Below are positions 1-8,001 of a stretch of DNA of 64,000 nucleotides, piece by piece; within the stretch, counting starts at the first letter, position 1; every line of letters begins with the position of its first letter. Below the pieces are notes generated by a model. The model ran no database searches, was not told where the DNA came from, and saw only the letters and a list, made by a program, of their open reading frames with translations. Made by a program: the position numbers and the translations under genes. The DNA is from Thalassospira lucentensis (GTDB lineage Bacteria > Pseudomonadota > Alphaproteobacteria > Rhodospirillales > Thalassospiraceae): the NCBI RefSeq assembly GCF_032921865.1, contig NZ_CP136684.1, positions 478,501 through 542,500 of the forward strand, written 5' to 3'.

Positions 1-189
1 GGCAAGGGCTATCAGGCAGCTTGTGACAAAGGTTTCACCATCGATGAAGCCTTCCTCGTCGACTACCTTCAGGACCCGTCCGAAAAGCTCAGCGAAATCG
101 CGGGCTCCAAGGAACGTTCGAAGATGACCTTCAAGCTGAAAAAAGAAGACGAAATTGCCGATGTCATCGAATATCTGAAAGCGCACTAA
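1..189 (+). CDS. C-terminal part of a class I cytochrome c
   Basis: The window opens inside this gene, so only the last 62 residues are visible. They end in a Ser-Lys-Met-Thr-Phe segment followed by a Lys/Glu-rich helix and the sequence DVIEYLKAH, which is the usual layout of a c-type cytochrome: the methionine is the likely sixth haem iron ligand and the closing helix packs on the haem. The CXXCH haem site would lie upstream of the window and cannot be checked. Such proteins carry electrons in the periplasm. The gene is followed at once by a hairpin terminator. The family call rests only on the C-terminal pattern. Confidence 0.7.
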   Translation, partial: GKGYQAACDKGFTIDEAFLVDYLQDPSEKLSEIAGSKERSKMTFKLKKEDEIADVIEYLKAH

Positions 190-217
190 GCCCTTTCGAT
201 ATCCGGTACCGGAATAA

Positions 218-249
218 AAAACGGCCAGTGCATCCGCATTGGCCGTTTT
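218..249. terminator. Bidirectional rho-independent terminator
   Basis: A 10-base stem (AAAACGGCCA pairing with TGGCCGTTTT) surrounds a 12-base loop, with A and T tracts on the two sides. It lies between the converging cytochrome c gene and the His-rich hypothetical gene and can serve both strands. Confidence 0.8.
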
Positions 250-266
250 CATTTATCAGAACGATA

Positions 267-1007
267 TTACGCCGCGGCACGGCGCCGACCGAGTTCCTCG
301 GTAATCGCGCGGATCTGTTCCTCGACCCGGATATCGATGGTCGATGTCACTTCCAGGTCGCGATCTTCGTAAACGTCGCGATCGGGATATTTTTCATGCC
401 ATTCACGGATCGCCACATCGCGCAGCCGGATCAGCTGTTCGATCTGCGGCCGGTACAAAAAGATCATCCCCGATATCCAGCGGTTGACCGGCCAGGAGGG
501 CTGCGCATGATCAATGATGAAGTTTTCCAGCATATTGACCACGGTTTCACCATCATACCAGACCTCGCCGGTGACCCAGCGGTTGGTGGTAAACAGGCGT
601 TGGGCAAAACCGTATTCATCCATCGATACCGCAACCAGATGCGAAAGCGCGTCATTCGGACCTTCGGGATAGTCAAACCCTTCGATCGGTAACGGTTTGG
701 ACCCGGCAGGCATGCCGCGCGGGCGCAGGAACGTATGGAAATGTCCATGCTCGTTCCAGTCTCGCTGCTCGTCCTTGGGGTGGGCATGATAATAGAACTG
801 GGCGTGCGAATTGCGGTCATAGACATCCCCTTCGGGATAATGCGACCATTCGTAAAATGTGCCACCCGTCTTGATCAGTTCGCCGACAATATTATCGCCC
901 GTCACCGTCAAAACCCGGTGGCATTCCATAACATCGCGCCCCGCGGCCAGCATCCGTTCAAGCCGCCCTGTCGGAAGCGATGTCCAGTCAATTGCAATCT
1001 CGGTCAT
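267..1007 (-). CDS. Conserved hypothetical protein, His-rich, 246 aa
   Basis: I do not recognise the family with confidence. The protein is soluble, with no signal peptide and no membrane segment. Its most striking part is a His/Asp/Glu-rich stretch near residues 70-95 (YYHAHPKDEQRDWNEHGHFH), which could bind a metal ion; this is a reading of the residues and not a family assignment. A charged helical C-terminal region follows. The ORF is long and starts at an ATG. It converges on the cytochrome c gene across a shared terminator, and no neighbour suggests a pathway. The confidence applies to the gene being real. Confidence 0.75.
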   Translation of the reverse strand: MTEIAIDWTSLPTGRLERMLAAGRDVMECHRVLTVTGDNIVGELIKTGGTFYEWSHYPEGDVYDRNSHAQFYYHAHPKDEQRDWNEHGHFHTFLRPRGMPAGSKPLPIEGFDYPEGPNDALSHLVAVSMDEYGFAQRLFTTNRWVTGEVWYDGETVVNMLENFIIDHAQPSWPVNRWISGMIFLYRPQIEQLIRLRDVAIREWHEKYPDRDVYEDRDLEVTSTIDIRVEEQIRAITEELGRRRAAA

Positions 1008-1144
1008 TCCAACACCAGTAACCTTGCGATGAGAACCCTATCCGCAACGGCAGAAATAACCCGTCCCTGGCCATGACGGCCAATTAATCCCGTTCAAGAA
1101 TTAGTGATTCTGTCGCAATGTGCAAGCATGCTTCACAGCAGGTG

Positions 1145-2014
1145 CTATTCGTACATCAACCGGAAACCGATCAGGATATGCTGCATATGTTCCGGTCTGC
1201 CATGGCGCGCAGCCGGGCGACAGACACCGCAGCCACGGTCATCCCAGGATCCGCCCTTAACAATGCGGTATCCGGCCTGCGAACTGGTTGCGGTCCATTC
1301 AAACACCTGCCCCGCCCCGTCATACAACCCATAGGGGCCCGCTTCAAACTGCCCGACCGGCACGGTATCGAACGGGCCGCGATCGGCACTGTTTAACTGC
1401 AACGGGTCATAGATATTGCCCCACGGATAAAAAATGCCATCCGGGCCGCGAACCGCCTTTTCCCAGTAAATCTCTTCGGGCAGCCGCCATTTCATGCCGG
1501 TCTTTTCGCTCAGCCATCTGGCATAATCCTGCGCATCGCGCCATGACACCAGAACAACCGGATGGTTTCCCTTGCCGCGTGGTGGTTCGCCGTTTTTCCA
1601 TGCAAACGGGCGTGTCGCATCGTACCCGTAAATCAGCCCAAGACTTTCCCAATCCTCTTCGCTGATATCCGGCGCATCACGCCCCGTATCGCGGATAAAG
1701 GCGGCATACTGGTCATTGGTGACCGCTGTTTTCATGATGAAATAGTCGGGCAGATAGATACGCCATTTATCGACTTCCACATCGTACCAGCGATTGCGGC
1801 GGCTGACATCATGGCCATAGACCTGTTCGTCGATCTGATAGGCATATTGCCGCTCGACCCCGTCCGACCCCTGAAAGAACCAACCGGCCGGAATTTCCGC
1901 CACATCGGGCATGGGTACGTCCGCGGACTGCGCCAATCCCGAACCGGGCAACGATATTGCTGCCAGAACGGCTGCAAAAAGCCCCCCGAACATGTGACTG
2001 CATTGTTTTTTCAT
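1145..2014 (-). CDS. Periplasmic SUMF1/FGE-like (formylglycine-generating enzyme fold) protein
   Basis: The first 29 residues form a signal peptide ending in a Gly-Leu-Ala-Gln cleavage region, so the protein is exported. The rest is a single sulfatase-modifying-factor domain with its usual landmarks: AVTNDQYAAFI near residue 97, VSWRDAQDYARWLS near 156, WRLPEE near 176, GLYDGAGQVFEW near 229 and the C-terminal GGSW...CRPAAR...GFR block. True formylglycine-generating enzymes use two cysteines in that block. Here Cys262 fits the second, but the first position, five residues earlier, is Trp257. The protein is therefore probably not an active copper-dependent FGE and may have another role, as many family members do. 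It stands alone. Confidence 0.85.
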   Translation of the reverse strand: MKKQCSHMFGGLFAAVLAAISLPGSGLAQSADVPMPDVAEIPAGWFFQGSDGVERQYAYQIDEQVYGHDVSRRNRWYDVEVDKWRIYLPDYFIMKTAVTNDQYAAFIRDTGRDAPDISEEDWESLGLIYGYDATRPFAWKNGEPPRGKGNHPVVLVSWRDAQDYARWLSEKTGMKWRLPEEIYWEKAVRGPDGIFYPWGNIYDPLQLNSADRGPFDTVPVGQFEAGPYGLYDGAGQVFEWTATSSQAGYRIVKGGSWDDRGCGVCRPAARHGRPEHMQHILIGFRLMYE

Positions 2015-2351
2015 TGTCTGTTCCGGTCTCCGTGACGGCTGTTCTCACGGTTTATTCAACCGCGCGCCATGCTCCGCTACCTGCATCCCTGATTTCTTAA
2101 ATGTGGAAAATCTATCGGTTTTTCAATCGTTTTGATACCAAAGCATAAAAAATGAAACATAAATTGCACGCAGCCCGTTCAACCCGAAGCATCTTTTGAC
2201 CGCTTCTCTCACACGGTTCTCTCACACAACAGTGAAACCATGTGACGTTTCGGGCCAATCGATTTGGCGCATATTGGCCTCCGTCGGACGACAAACATTC
2301 AAGCGTCCGGGCAATCGTATCGAAATGAACGCTTAATCAGTGAGGCAATCC
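2015..2351. other. Divergent intergenic region with a short direct repeat
   Basis: This gene-free stretch separates the start of the SUMF-like gene from the start of the Cys-repeat gene and must hold both promoters. An 11-base direct repeat, TTCTCTCACAC, occurs at 2204-2214 and 2217-2227, a spacing that could place two binding sites on nearby faces of the helix. The sequence around 2100-2165 is AT-rich. No clear sigma-70 promoter or RNA gene could be assigned. Confidence 0.4.
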
Positions 2352-2657
2352 ATGTCCAAAAAATCCAGCTTCTTCTCCCAGACGGCTCTGATCCCCGCGA
2401 TTGCCGTTGGCGCCGGCCTTGCAATGGCAGCCCCGATGGCACAGGCAGCCCCCCTTCCGACCCCGACCGCAGAAGTCGCGACCTGTACTGCCAATCCATG
2501 TGCGGCAAATCCTTGCGCTGCCAACCCGTGTGCCGCAAATCCCTGTGCTGCGAAAAAGGTTGTCAATCCTTGCAGCCCGTGCGCTGCCAACCCGTGCGCA
2601 GCTTCCAATCCTTGTGCGGCAAATCCGTGTGCGGCAAATCCCTGCGCTGCCAAATAA
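2352..2657 (+). CDS. Secreted Asn-Pro-Cys-Ala-Ala repeat protein, 101 aa
   Basis: The ATG at 2352 was chosen because a GAGG ribosome-binding site lies 5-6 bases before it; an upstream GTG at 2340 is poorer. Residues 1-32 form a signal peptide ending in Ala-Gln-Ala. The mature part is a short Pro/Thr stretch and then about nine NPCAA-type repeats, interrupted by a Lys-Lys-Val-Val-Asn-Pro-Cys-Ser linker. The spacing gives one cysteine every five residues, suggesting a thiol-rich metal-binding or redox-active periplasmic or secreted polypeptide. That function is inferred. The repeat is also visible in the DNA. A strong terminator follows 27 bases after the stop codon. Confidence 0.8.
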   Translation: MSKKSSFFSQTALIPAIAVGAGLAMAAPMAQAAPLPTPTAEVATCTANPCAANPCAANPCAANPCAAKKVVNPCSPCAANPCAASNPCAANPCAANPCAAK

Positions 2658-2684
2658 CCGATCCGGTATGTCGGCCTGACATGC

Positions 2685-2720
2685 AAAAGGGGCAGTGCGA
2701 TCCGCACTGCCCCTTTTTTT
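2685..2720. terminator. Strong rho-independent terminator
   Basis: An 11-base G+C-rich stem (2689-2699 with 2703-2713) has a 3-base loop, an A tract before it and a run of seven T after it. It ends the Cys-repeat gene and, read on the other strand, the TRAP/UspA operon. Confidence 0.9.
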
Positions 2721-2745
2721 ATCTGTCTGACAGGTCTGATCGCAA

Positions 2746-3174
2746 TCAGTCGCGAACAACCATCACCGAACAATCGGCATGGCGCACAACGCGCGCGGCG
2801 TTCGGTCCCAAAAGGTAATCCTTCAATTCCGGGCGATGCGCACCGATGACGATCAGATCGCAATTGGTCTTTTTCGCCATTTTCAGGATCACTTCATAAA
2901 CCGTTCCCTGGCCCACGATATGCTGAACCTTGAGGTCGGACGGAATATGTTCGGACACGAACTGATGCAGCCTTTCGTTATAGGCATCGAGAACCTTTTT
3001 CTCGTACCCCTTAGGAAAGAACTGCCCGACCATCGACATCCCAACCGTGGGAACCACGGTCAGGACATGCAGGCGCGCGTTGAATGCCTGGGCTTGCTTG
3101 ATGGCGACCGGAATGGCTTTTTTCCATGACGAGTCATGATCAAGATCCACTGTAACCAGAATATCCTTATACAT
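2746..3174 (-). CDS. Universal stress protein of the TRAP-associated (TeaD-like) kind
   Basis: At 142 residues this is a single UspA domain. It begins MYKDILVTVDLD, has the central VIGAHRPELKDYLLGPNA nucleotide-loop region (a variant of the G-2x-G-9x-G pattern in which Arg stands for the second Gly) and ends SVMVVRD. Its start codon lies 14 bases after the TRAP permease stop codon with AGGAGG in between, so the two are one operon. Placement directly after a TRAP permease matches TeaD of Halomonas, an ATP-binding Usp that modulates its TRAP transporter. A regulatory role for this protein is inferred from that precedent. Confidence 0.9.
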   Translation of the reverse strand: MYKDILVTVDLDHDSSWKKAIPVAIKQAQAFNARLHVLTVVPTVGMSMVGQFFPKGYEKKVLDAYNERLHQFVSEHIPSDLKVQHIVGQGTVYEVILKMAKKTNCDLIVIGAHRPELKDYLLGPNAARVVRHADCSVMVVRD

Positions 3175-3188
3175 GGACTTGGCCCTCC

Positions 3189-5780
3189 TTAGGCCGCTTC
3201 GGCACGACGGCGACGGCGTTGCAACACGATGATCCCGCCCAGCACGATGAATGCCGGGATAAAGAACACCTCTTTGGGCATGCGGTCGGCTTCGATCTTG
3301 ATCGCGGTGATTTCAAAGTCGAAATCAAGTCCCGCTTTCTCGGCCGGGCCACCAAACACCAGATCATCGATAAAGACCTTGCCGTCTTCGGTGCGAACTG
3401 CAATGCCCGCATTGTAAAGACGATCTTCACCCGATGCTTCCGGCCCCAATGGCAACATCACCGATTTGGTGACTTCATCGCCTTCCAGGTTAATGCCCTC
3501 GACATCCAGAAGAATGCTGGTATTGGCGGGCATATCGGCCGCCTTTTCAACAATCTCGGTTGCGGGCAGGTTTTCATAGGGCGGCTCCAGCAGATCAAGC
3601 CAGAAACCCGGACGGAACAGGGTAAAGGCAATCAGCAGAAGTGCCGCACTTTCCCACAGTTTCGACCGGGTGAAGAAATACCCCATCGTCCCTGCGGCAA
3701 AGACCAGCATCGCAATGGTCGAAACGACAATCACCATCACCACATCAAGCGGATGATCAAGCCCGATCATCAGAAGCTGGGTGTTGAACAGGAACAGGAA
3801 CGGCAGGGCCGCGGTCCGCATGCTGTAAAAGAATGCGACGAAGCCCGTCTTCATCGGATCGGCCCCTGAAACCGCAGCAGCGGCAAAGGATGCCAGACCG
3901 ACCGGCGGCGTCACATCGGCCATGATGCCGAAATAGAACACGAACAGATGCACCGCAATCAGCGGCACGATCAGACCGTTCGCAGCCCCAAGTTCGACAA
4001 TCACGGGCGCCATCAGGCTCGACACGACGATATAGTTCGCCGTCGTCGGCAGCCCCATGCCAAGGATCAGGCTGATGATCGCGGTAAAGATCAGGATCAG
4101 CATCAGATTGCCGCCCGAAATCAGTTCCACGAATTCAACCATCACCTGACCGATCCCGGTCAGCGACACCGTGCCCACGATGATACCGGCAGCCGCGGTC
4201 GCAACGCCGATCCCGATCATGTTACGTGCACCGGTGGCAAAACCGTCAATCACATCGGCAATGCCTTCCTTTACGCTTGCCATATAATCCGGCTGCTTGC
4301 GGAAGAACGCCTTGACCGGACGCTGGGTCAGCATGATGAACAGCATCAGAACAGTCGCCCAGAAGGCCGACAATCCGGGTGATTTCAGTTCAATCATCAG
4401 GAACCAGACCAGCACCACGACCGGCAGCAGATAATGCAGGCCGGACTTGGCGGTTTCGCCCAGCGCCGGAAGCTCCAGCACCGGTTTATTGGGGTCATCC
4501 AGTTCAAGATCGGGATATTTCGCCGCATAATAAAGACCGGCAAAATAGATCGCAGCACACTCGACCGCGACAACCCAGCCAACCGCGTTACCGAATATCT
4601 GTTTCTGGAAATTGATCGCGTAGTAAATCACACCCGCAAGAATAACCAGCGACAGCACGAACAGAAGCGAACGGATCAGCACTTGCTGCACGGTCGATGT
4701 CTGACGTTTCGGCAGGCCCTTCATATTGGCCTTAAGCGCCTCGAGATGGACGATATAGATCAGCGCGATATAGGAAATCGTCGCCGGCAGGAAGGCATGC
4801 TTGATGACTTCCGGATAGGGAATGCCGACATATTCCACCATCAAAAAGGCCGCAGCCCCCATGACCGGTGGCATGATCTGACCATTGACCGAAGATGCGA
4901 CTTCGACCGCACCGGCCTTCTCGCCCGAGAAACCGACACGTTTCATAAGCGGAATGGTGAAGGTCCCGGTCGTCACCACGTTGGCAATCGATGAACCGGA
5001 AATAAGCCCGGTCATTGCCGATGCCAGAACGGCTGCCTTTGCCGGGCCGCCGCGCATGTGACCAAGGGCGGCAAACGCCACCTTGATGAAATAGTTGCCT
5101 GCCCCGGCTTTATCAAGCAACGAGCCAAACAGCACAAACAGGAACACGAAGCTGGTCGAAACGCCAAGCGCAATCCCGAACACGCCTTCGGTCGTGATCC
5201 ACTGATGCGACATCGCCTTGGAGAAACTCGCCCCGGCCCACTGCAAAACATCGGGCACCCATGGCGCATTGCCAAAGAAAACATAGGCAAGGAACACCAT
5301 CGCCACAATCATGAGGGGCGGGCCGAGCGCACGCCGCGTTGCTTCAAGCAACAGCACCAGACCGGCACCGGCCACCACAAGGTCCTGCGTAATCGGCAAG
5401 CCCGGACGCGACGACAGCTCGCGATAGAAAATATAGATATAAAGGGCACAGAACGCCCCGGCGGCTGCCAATACCCAGTCAAGAACCGGGATATAGCTTC
5501 GCGGCGAATTCTTGAAGGCCGGATAGGCCAGAAACGCCAGGAACACGGCGAATGCCAGATGGATCGACCGTGCTTCGGTCGAGTTGAAAACACCAAAACT
5601 GAAAATGTAGGGCAGTGGTGATGCCAGCCAAAGCTGGAACAGCGACCATGCCACGGCGACATACAGCAAAATGCGTGCTGTCATGCCGGTAGGCTGACGC
5701 GCGCCGGTATCATTTTCCGCGATAAGATCCTGAAGATCCTGGTCCGATGGACCCTGTGTCGCGCTTTTATCGTCGGTCAT
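3189..5780 (-). CDS. Fused DctQ-DctM TRAP transporter permease (TAXI type), 863 aa
   Basis: This inner-membrane protein joins the small and large TRAP permease subunits in one chain. About four membrane segments occur in the first 200 residues, followed by the DctM-type body with its repeated Gly/Pro-rich helices (for example GLISGSSIANVVTTGTF and LGMGLPTTANYIV). A soluble region near the C-terminus resembles the DUF3394 tail, and the chain ends with a membrane segment and an Arg-rich end. The start at 5780 is set by GGGAG just upstream; an in-frame ATG at 5906 would add 42 unlikely residues. It imports an organic acid or amino acid, driven by a sodium or proton gradient, using the TAXI receptor encoded upstream. 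Confidence 0.93.
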   Translation of the reverse strand: MTDDKSATQGPSDQDLQDLIAENDTGARQPTGMTARILLYVAVAWSLFQLWLASPLPYIFSFGVFNSTEARSIHLAFAVFLAFLAYPAFKNSPRSYIPVLDWVLAAAGAFCALYIYIFYRELSSRPGLPITQDLVVAGAGLVLLLEATRRALGPPLMIVAMVFLAYVFFGNAPWVPDVLQWAGASFSKAMSHQWITTEGVFGIALGVSTSFVFLFVLFGSLLDKAGAGNYFIKVAFAALGHMRGGPAKAAVLASAMTGLISGSSIANVVTTGTFTIPLMKRVGFSGEKAGAVEVASSVNGQIMPPVMGAAAFLMVEYVGIPYPEVIKHAFLPATISYIALIYIVHLEALKANMKGLPKRQTSTVQQVLIRSLLFVLSLVILAGVIYYAINFQKQIFGNAVGWVVAVECAAIYFAGLYYAAKYPDLELDDPNKPVLELPALGETAKSGLHYLLPVVVLVWFLMIELKSPGLSAFWATVLMLFIMLTQRPVKAFFRKQPDYMASVKEGIADVIDGFATGARNMIGIGVATAAAGIIVGTVSLTGIGQVMVEFVELISGGNLMLILIFTAIISLILGMGLPTTANYIVVSSLMAPVIVELGAANGLIVPLIAVHLFVFYFGIMADVTPPVGLASFAAAAVSGADPMKTGFVAFFYSMRTAALPFLFLFNTQLLMIGLDHPLDVVMVIVVSTIAMLVFAAGTMGYFFTRSKLWESAALLLIAFTLFRPGFWLDLLEPPYENLPATEIVEKAADMPANTSILLDVEGINLEGDEVTKSVMLPLGPEASGEDRLYNAGIAVRTEDGKVFIDDLVFGGPAEKAGLDFDFEITAIKIEADRMPKEVFFIPAFIVLGGIIVLQRRRRRAEAA

Positions 5781-5942
5781 TGCAAACTCCCGGTCTGAAC
5801 GCGGCTTCTGTTTCGGGCGGCCCAAACGATAGCCCAGAAACAAAAAACCTCCGTCGACACTTACCCGGTCGCCCACGGAGCATTTCGGCACATCATCGTG
5901 TGCCACTTTGACAGAATTTTATGATGCCCTCGGGGGCGCAAG

Positions 5943-5980
5943 AAAAATGAAACGGGAGGCACGCCGTGCCCCCCGTTTCA
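5943..5980 (-). terminator. Hairpin between the TAXI receptor and permease genes
   Basis: A long stem (TGAAACGGG at 5948-5956 with CCCGTTTCA at 5972-5980, extended by GGCACG/CGTGCC across one mismatch) is followed on the minus strand by a T run. It begins 7 bases after the receptor stop codon. It probably acts as a partial terminator or mRNA-stabilising element that lets more receptor than permease be made. Confidence 0.7.
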
Positions 5981-5987
5981 GCCCGTC

Positions 5988-6965
5988 TTACATCAGGCCA
6001 GCTTCTTTGTAGTATTTGACAGCGCCGTCATGCAGCGGTGCCGAAAGGCCGTCTTTGACCATTTCTTCTTTGACGAGGTTTTCAAATGCCGGGTGCAGCT
6101 TTTTGAAGTCGTCGAAGTTTTCAAAGACTGCTTTGACAACGTTGTAAACGATGTCTGCATCGGTTGCGGTCGAGGACACGAAGGTCGCGCCGACACCGAA
6201 GGTCTGAACGTCGTCCGGGTTACCGCGATACATGCCGCCCGGAATGGTGGCAACACGGTAATACGGGTTGTCGGCAACCAGTTTCTCGATTTCCGGACCT
6301 GCAACTTCAACCAGAACCGAATCACAGGCAGTGGTGGCTTCCTGGATCGAACCGGACGGGTGACCGACGGTATAGATCATCGCGTCGATCTTGTTATCGC
6401 AAAGTGCCTGGGACTGTTCGGCCGGCTTCAGTTCGGATGCCAGTGCGAAATCGTCAAGGGTCCAGCCCTTGGCATTCATCACGATGTCCATGGTGTCGCG
6501 CTGACCCGAACCCGGGTTACCGATATTGACACGTTTGCCTTTGAGGTCATCAAAGGTCTTGATGCCGGCATCTGCACGGGCAACAACGGTGAACGGCTCC
6601 GGATGGATCGAGAAGACGGCACGAAGGTCTTCGAACGGACCGACTTCCTTGAATGCTTTTTCACCATGCAGGGCATAGTACTGGATATCAGACTGGGCAA
6701 CGCCCAGATCCAGTTCGCCCGAACGGATGGTGTTGATGTTGTAGGACGAACCACCGGTAAACTCGACCGAGCAGCGAATGCCGTGCTCTTTACGGTCTTT
6801 GTTGACCAGACGGCAGATCGCGCCACCGGTCGGATAGTAAACGCCCGTCACGCCACCGGTACCGATGGTGATAAAACGGTTTTCCTGTGCCGATGCCTGT
6901 CCGGCGAACAGCGACGCACCTGCCAAGGTGGCAATGGCACCCGCTACAGCGATAAGTTTCTTCAT
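5988..6965 (-). CDS. TAXI-family TRAP transporter solute receptor
   Basis: The protein has 325 residues with a clear signal peptide ([20 protein letters not shown], cleaved near Ala-Ser-Ala-Gln). The mature protein begins [20 protein letters not shown], the hallmark opening of TAXI receptors, and continues with the family's [23 protein letters not shown] pattern. It binds a small anionic solute in the periplasm and delivers it to the fused permease encoded next. The ligand cannot be read from the sequence; TAXI proteins are often linked to glutamate or other dicarboxylates. The neighbouring aminotransferase and BKACE genes make an amino acid or beta-keto acid precursor a reasonable guess. Confidence 0.93.
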   Translation of the reverse strand: MKKLIAVAGAIATLAGASLFAGQASAQENRFITIGTGGVTGVYYPTGGAICRLVNKDRKEHGIRCSVEFTGGSSYNINTIRSGELDLGVAQSDIQYYALHGEKAFKEVGPFEDLRAVFSIHPEPFTVVARADAGIKTFDDLKGKRVNIGNPGSGQRDTMDIVMNAKGWTLDDFALASELKPAEQSQALCDNKIDAMIYTVGHPSGSIQEATTACDSVLVEVAGPEIEKLVADNPYYRVATIPGGMYRGNPDDVQTFGVGATFVSSTATDADIVYNVVKAVFENFDDFKKLHPAFENLVKEEMVKDGLSAPLHDGAVKYYKEAGLM

Positions 6966-7036
6966 CAGGATTAGCTCCCTTTACACCCTGTTATAGAGTT
7001 TTCAACCGTACCGTTAAGATACAGCAGAAAAACATG

Positions 7037-7062
7037 GAAACATCAGATAAATCAGATGTTTC
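7037..7062. promoter_or_regulatory. Candidate RpiR operator upstream of the TRAP operon
   Basis: A perfect inverted repeat has arms GAAACATC (7037-7044) and GATGTTTC (7055-7062) with a 10-base AT-rich spacer, 71 bases upstream of the TAXI receptor start. The same GAAACAT/ATGTTTC half-sites recur upstream of the rpiR-type gene at 10.3 kb, which suggests one regulator for both operons. A second palindrome, TACTTTT-AC-AAAAGTA, lies at 7125-7140. Confidence 0.5.
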
Positions 7063-7170
7063 GGCGATGGGATTATAATGACGAGCCCCAAGAATTGAAA
7101 CCCTATAACCCCGAAACCCCCTGATACTTTTACAAAAGTAACCAGTCTGTTTTCATTGGCGTGCCGCAGG

Positions 7171-8001
7171 TTACCACTGCGGTTGCATGATCTTTCGCGC
7201 CTGATCGCCGGTCGCAACACTACGACCCATGAGATGCGCACCTTCGCGCGCCTGAACGATCAAAGCAGCATTATCGACCGCACGGGAACGGTCAACCAAA
7301 AGATGATTATTTTCGAACCCAATACGCGCATGCCCACCCAATCCGGCAGCCGTCAGCGCACAGGCATTTTCATGCGCCCCGAACGCACACAACATCCATT
7401 CCGACACAAAGGGCGACACCCCAAGATACGGCAAAAGGTCCTTGGGATCGGACACCTGTCCGGTGGTGTAACGGCCCAGAACATAAAGCACCGGCAGCTT
7501 TTCACCGGGAATGACGCCATCATGGACAAGCTGGTTGAAGCGGATCACGTCTTCTGGTGCATACAGGATGAATTGCGGCAGGATATTTGCCTCGCGCATG
7601 AAGGCAAAGAAATCGCACAGTTCGTTCAGGTCGGCATTTTCCGGCGCAATTTCGCGAACCGCGATTGAAACGGCTTCGGGCACAAGCCCGCGAATCATCG
7701 CCATCTGGTCCTGCGCGCTATACATGCCGACCGCCTCGCTCGTGACCTGAAGCAGCATGTCATCCCCGACACTGGCCCTGACCTCGGTCAGCATTTCACG
7801 ATAACGCCCCACATCAATGCTGTGCTTCTGATCGTCATCACGCACATGCAGATGCATCATTGCCGCCCCGGCGGCCTTGCAGTTGGCGGCTTCCTTGGCC
7901 AGTTCGGCCGGGGTTATCGGAATATTGGGCAGATCGGCCTTGGTCTTACGTGCGCCATTGGGGGCCGATGCGATCAGAAACGGGGTATCGCCATACGACA
8001 T
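7171..8001 (-). CDS. Beta-keto acid cleavage enzyme (BKACE, formerly DUF849)
   Basis: BKACE enzymes condense a beta-keto acid with acetyl-CoA to give acetoacetate and a new acyl-CoA, using a zinc ion. The 276-residue protein has the zinc-binding His50-Leu-His52 pair followed by VRD, and the C-terminal GGHARIGFENN block typical of the family. Its ATG overlaps the stop codon of the aminotransferase gene by one base (TAATG), so translation is coupled. In this context the keto acid is probably made by that aminotransferase from an imported amino compound. The substrate subclass, for example 3-keto-5-aminohexanoate or another beta-keto acid, cannot be fixed by eye. Confidence 0.93.
   Translation of the reverse strand: MSYGDTPFLIASAPNGARKTKADLPNIPITPAELAKEAANCKAAGAAMMHLHVRDDDQKHSIDVGRYREMLTEVRASVGDDMLLQVTSEAVGMYSAQDQMAMIRGLVPEAVSIAVREIAPENADLNELCDFFAFMREANILPQFILYAPEDVIRFNQLVHDGVIPGEKLPVLYVLGRYTTGQVSDPKDLLPYLGVSPFVSEWMLCAFGAHENACALTAAGLGGHARIGFENNHLLVDRSRAVDNAALIVQAREGAHLMGRSVATGDQARKIMQPQW

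Noticed and set aside
2484-2657. Regular short repeats considered as a CRISPR-like or tandem-repeat array
   Set aside because: The period is 15 bases and in frame, and it encodes Asn-Pro-Cys-Ala-Ala units in a protein with a signal peptide; there are no spacers.
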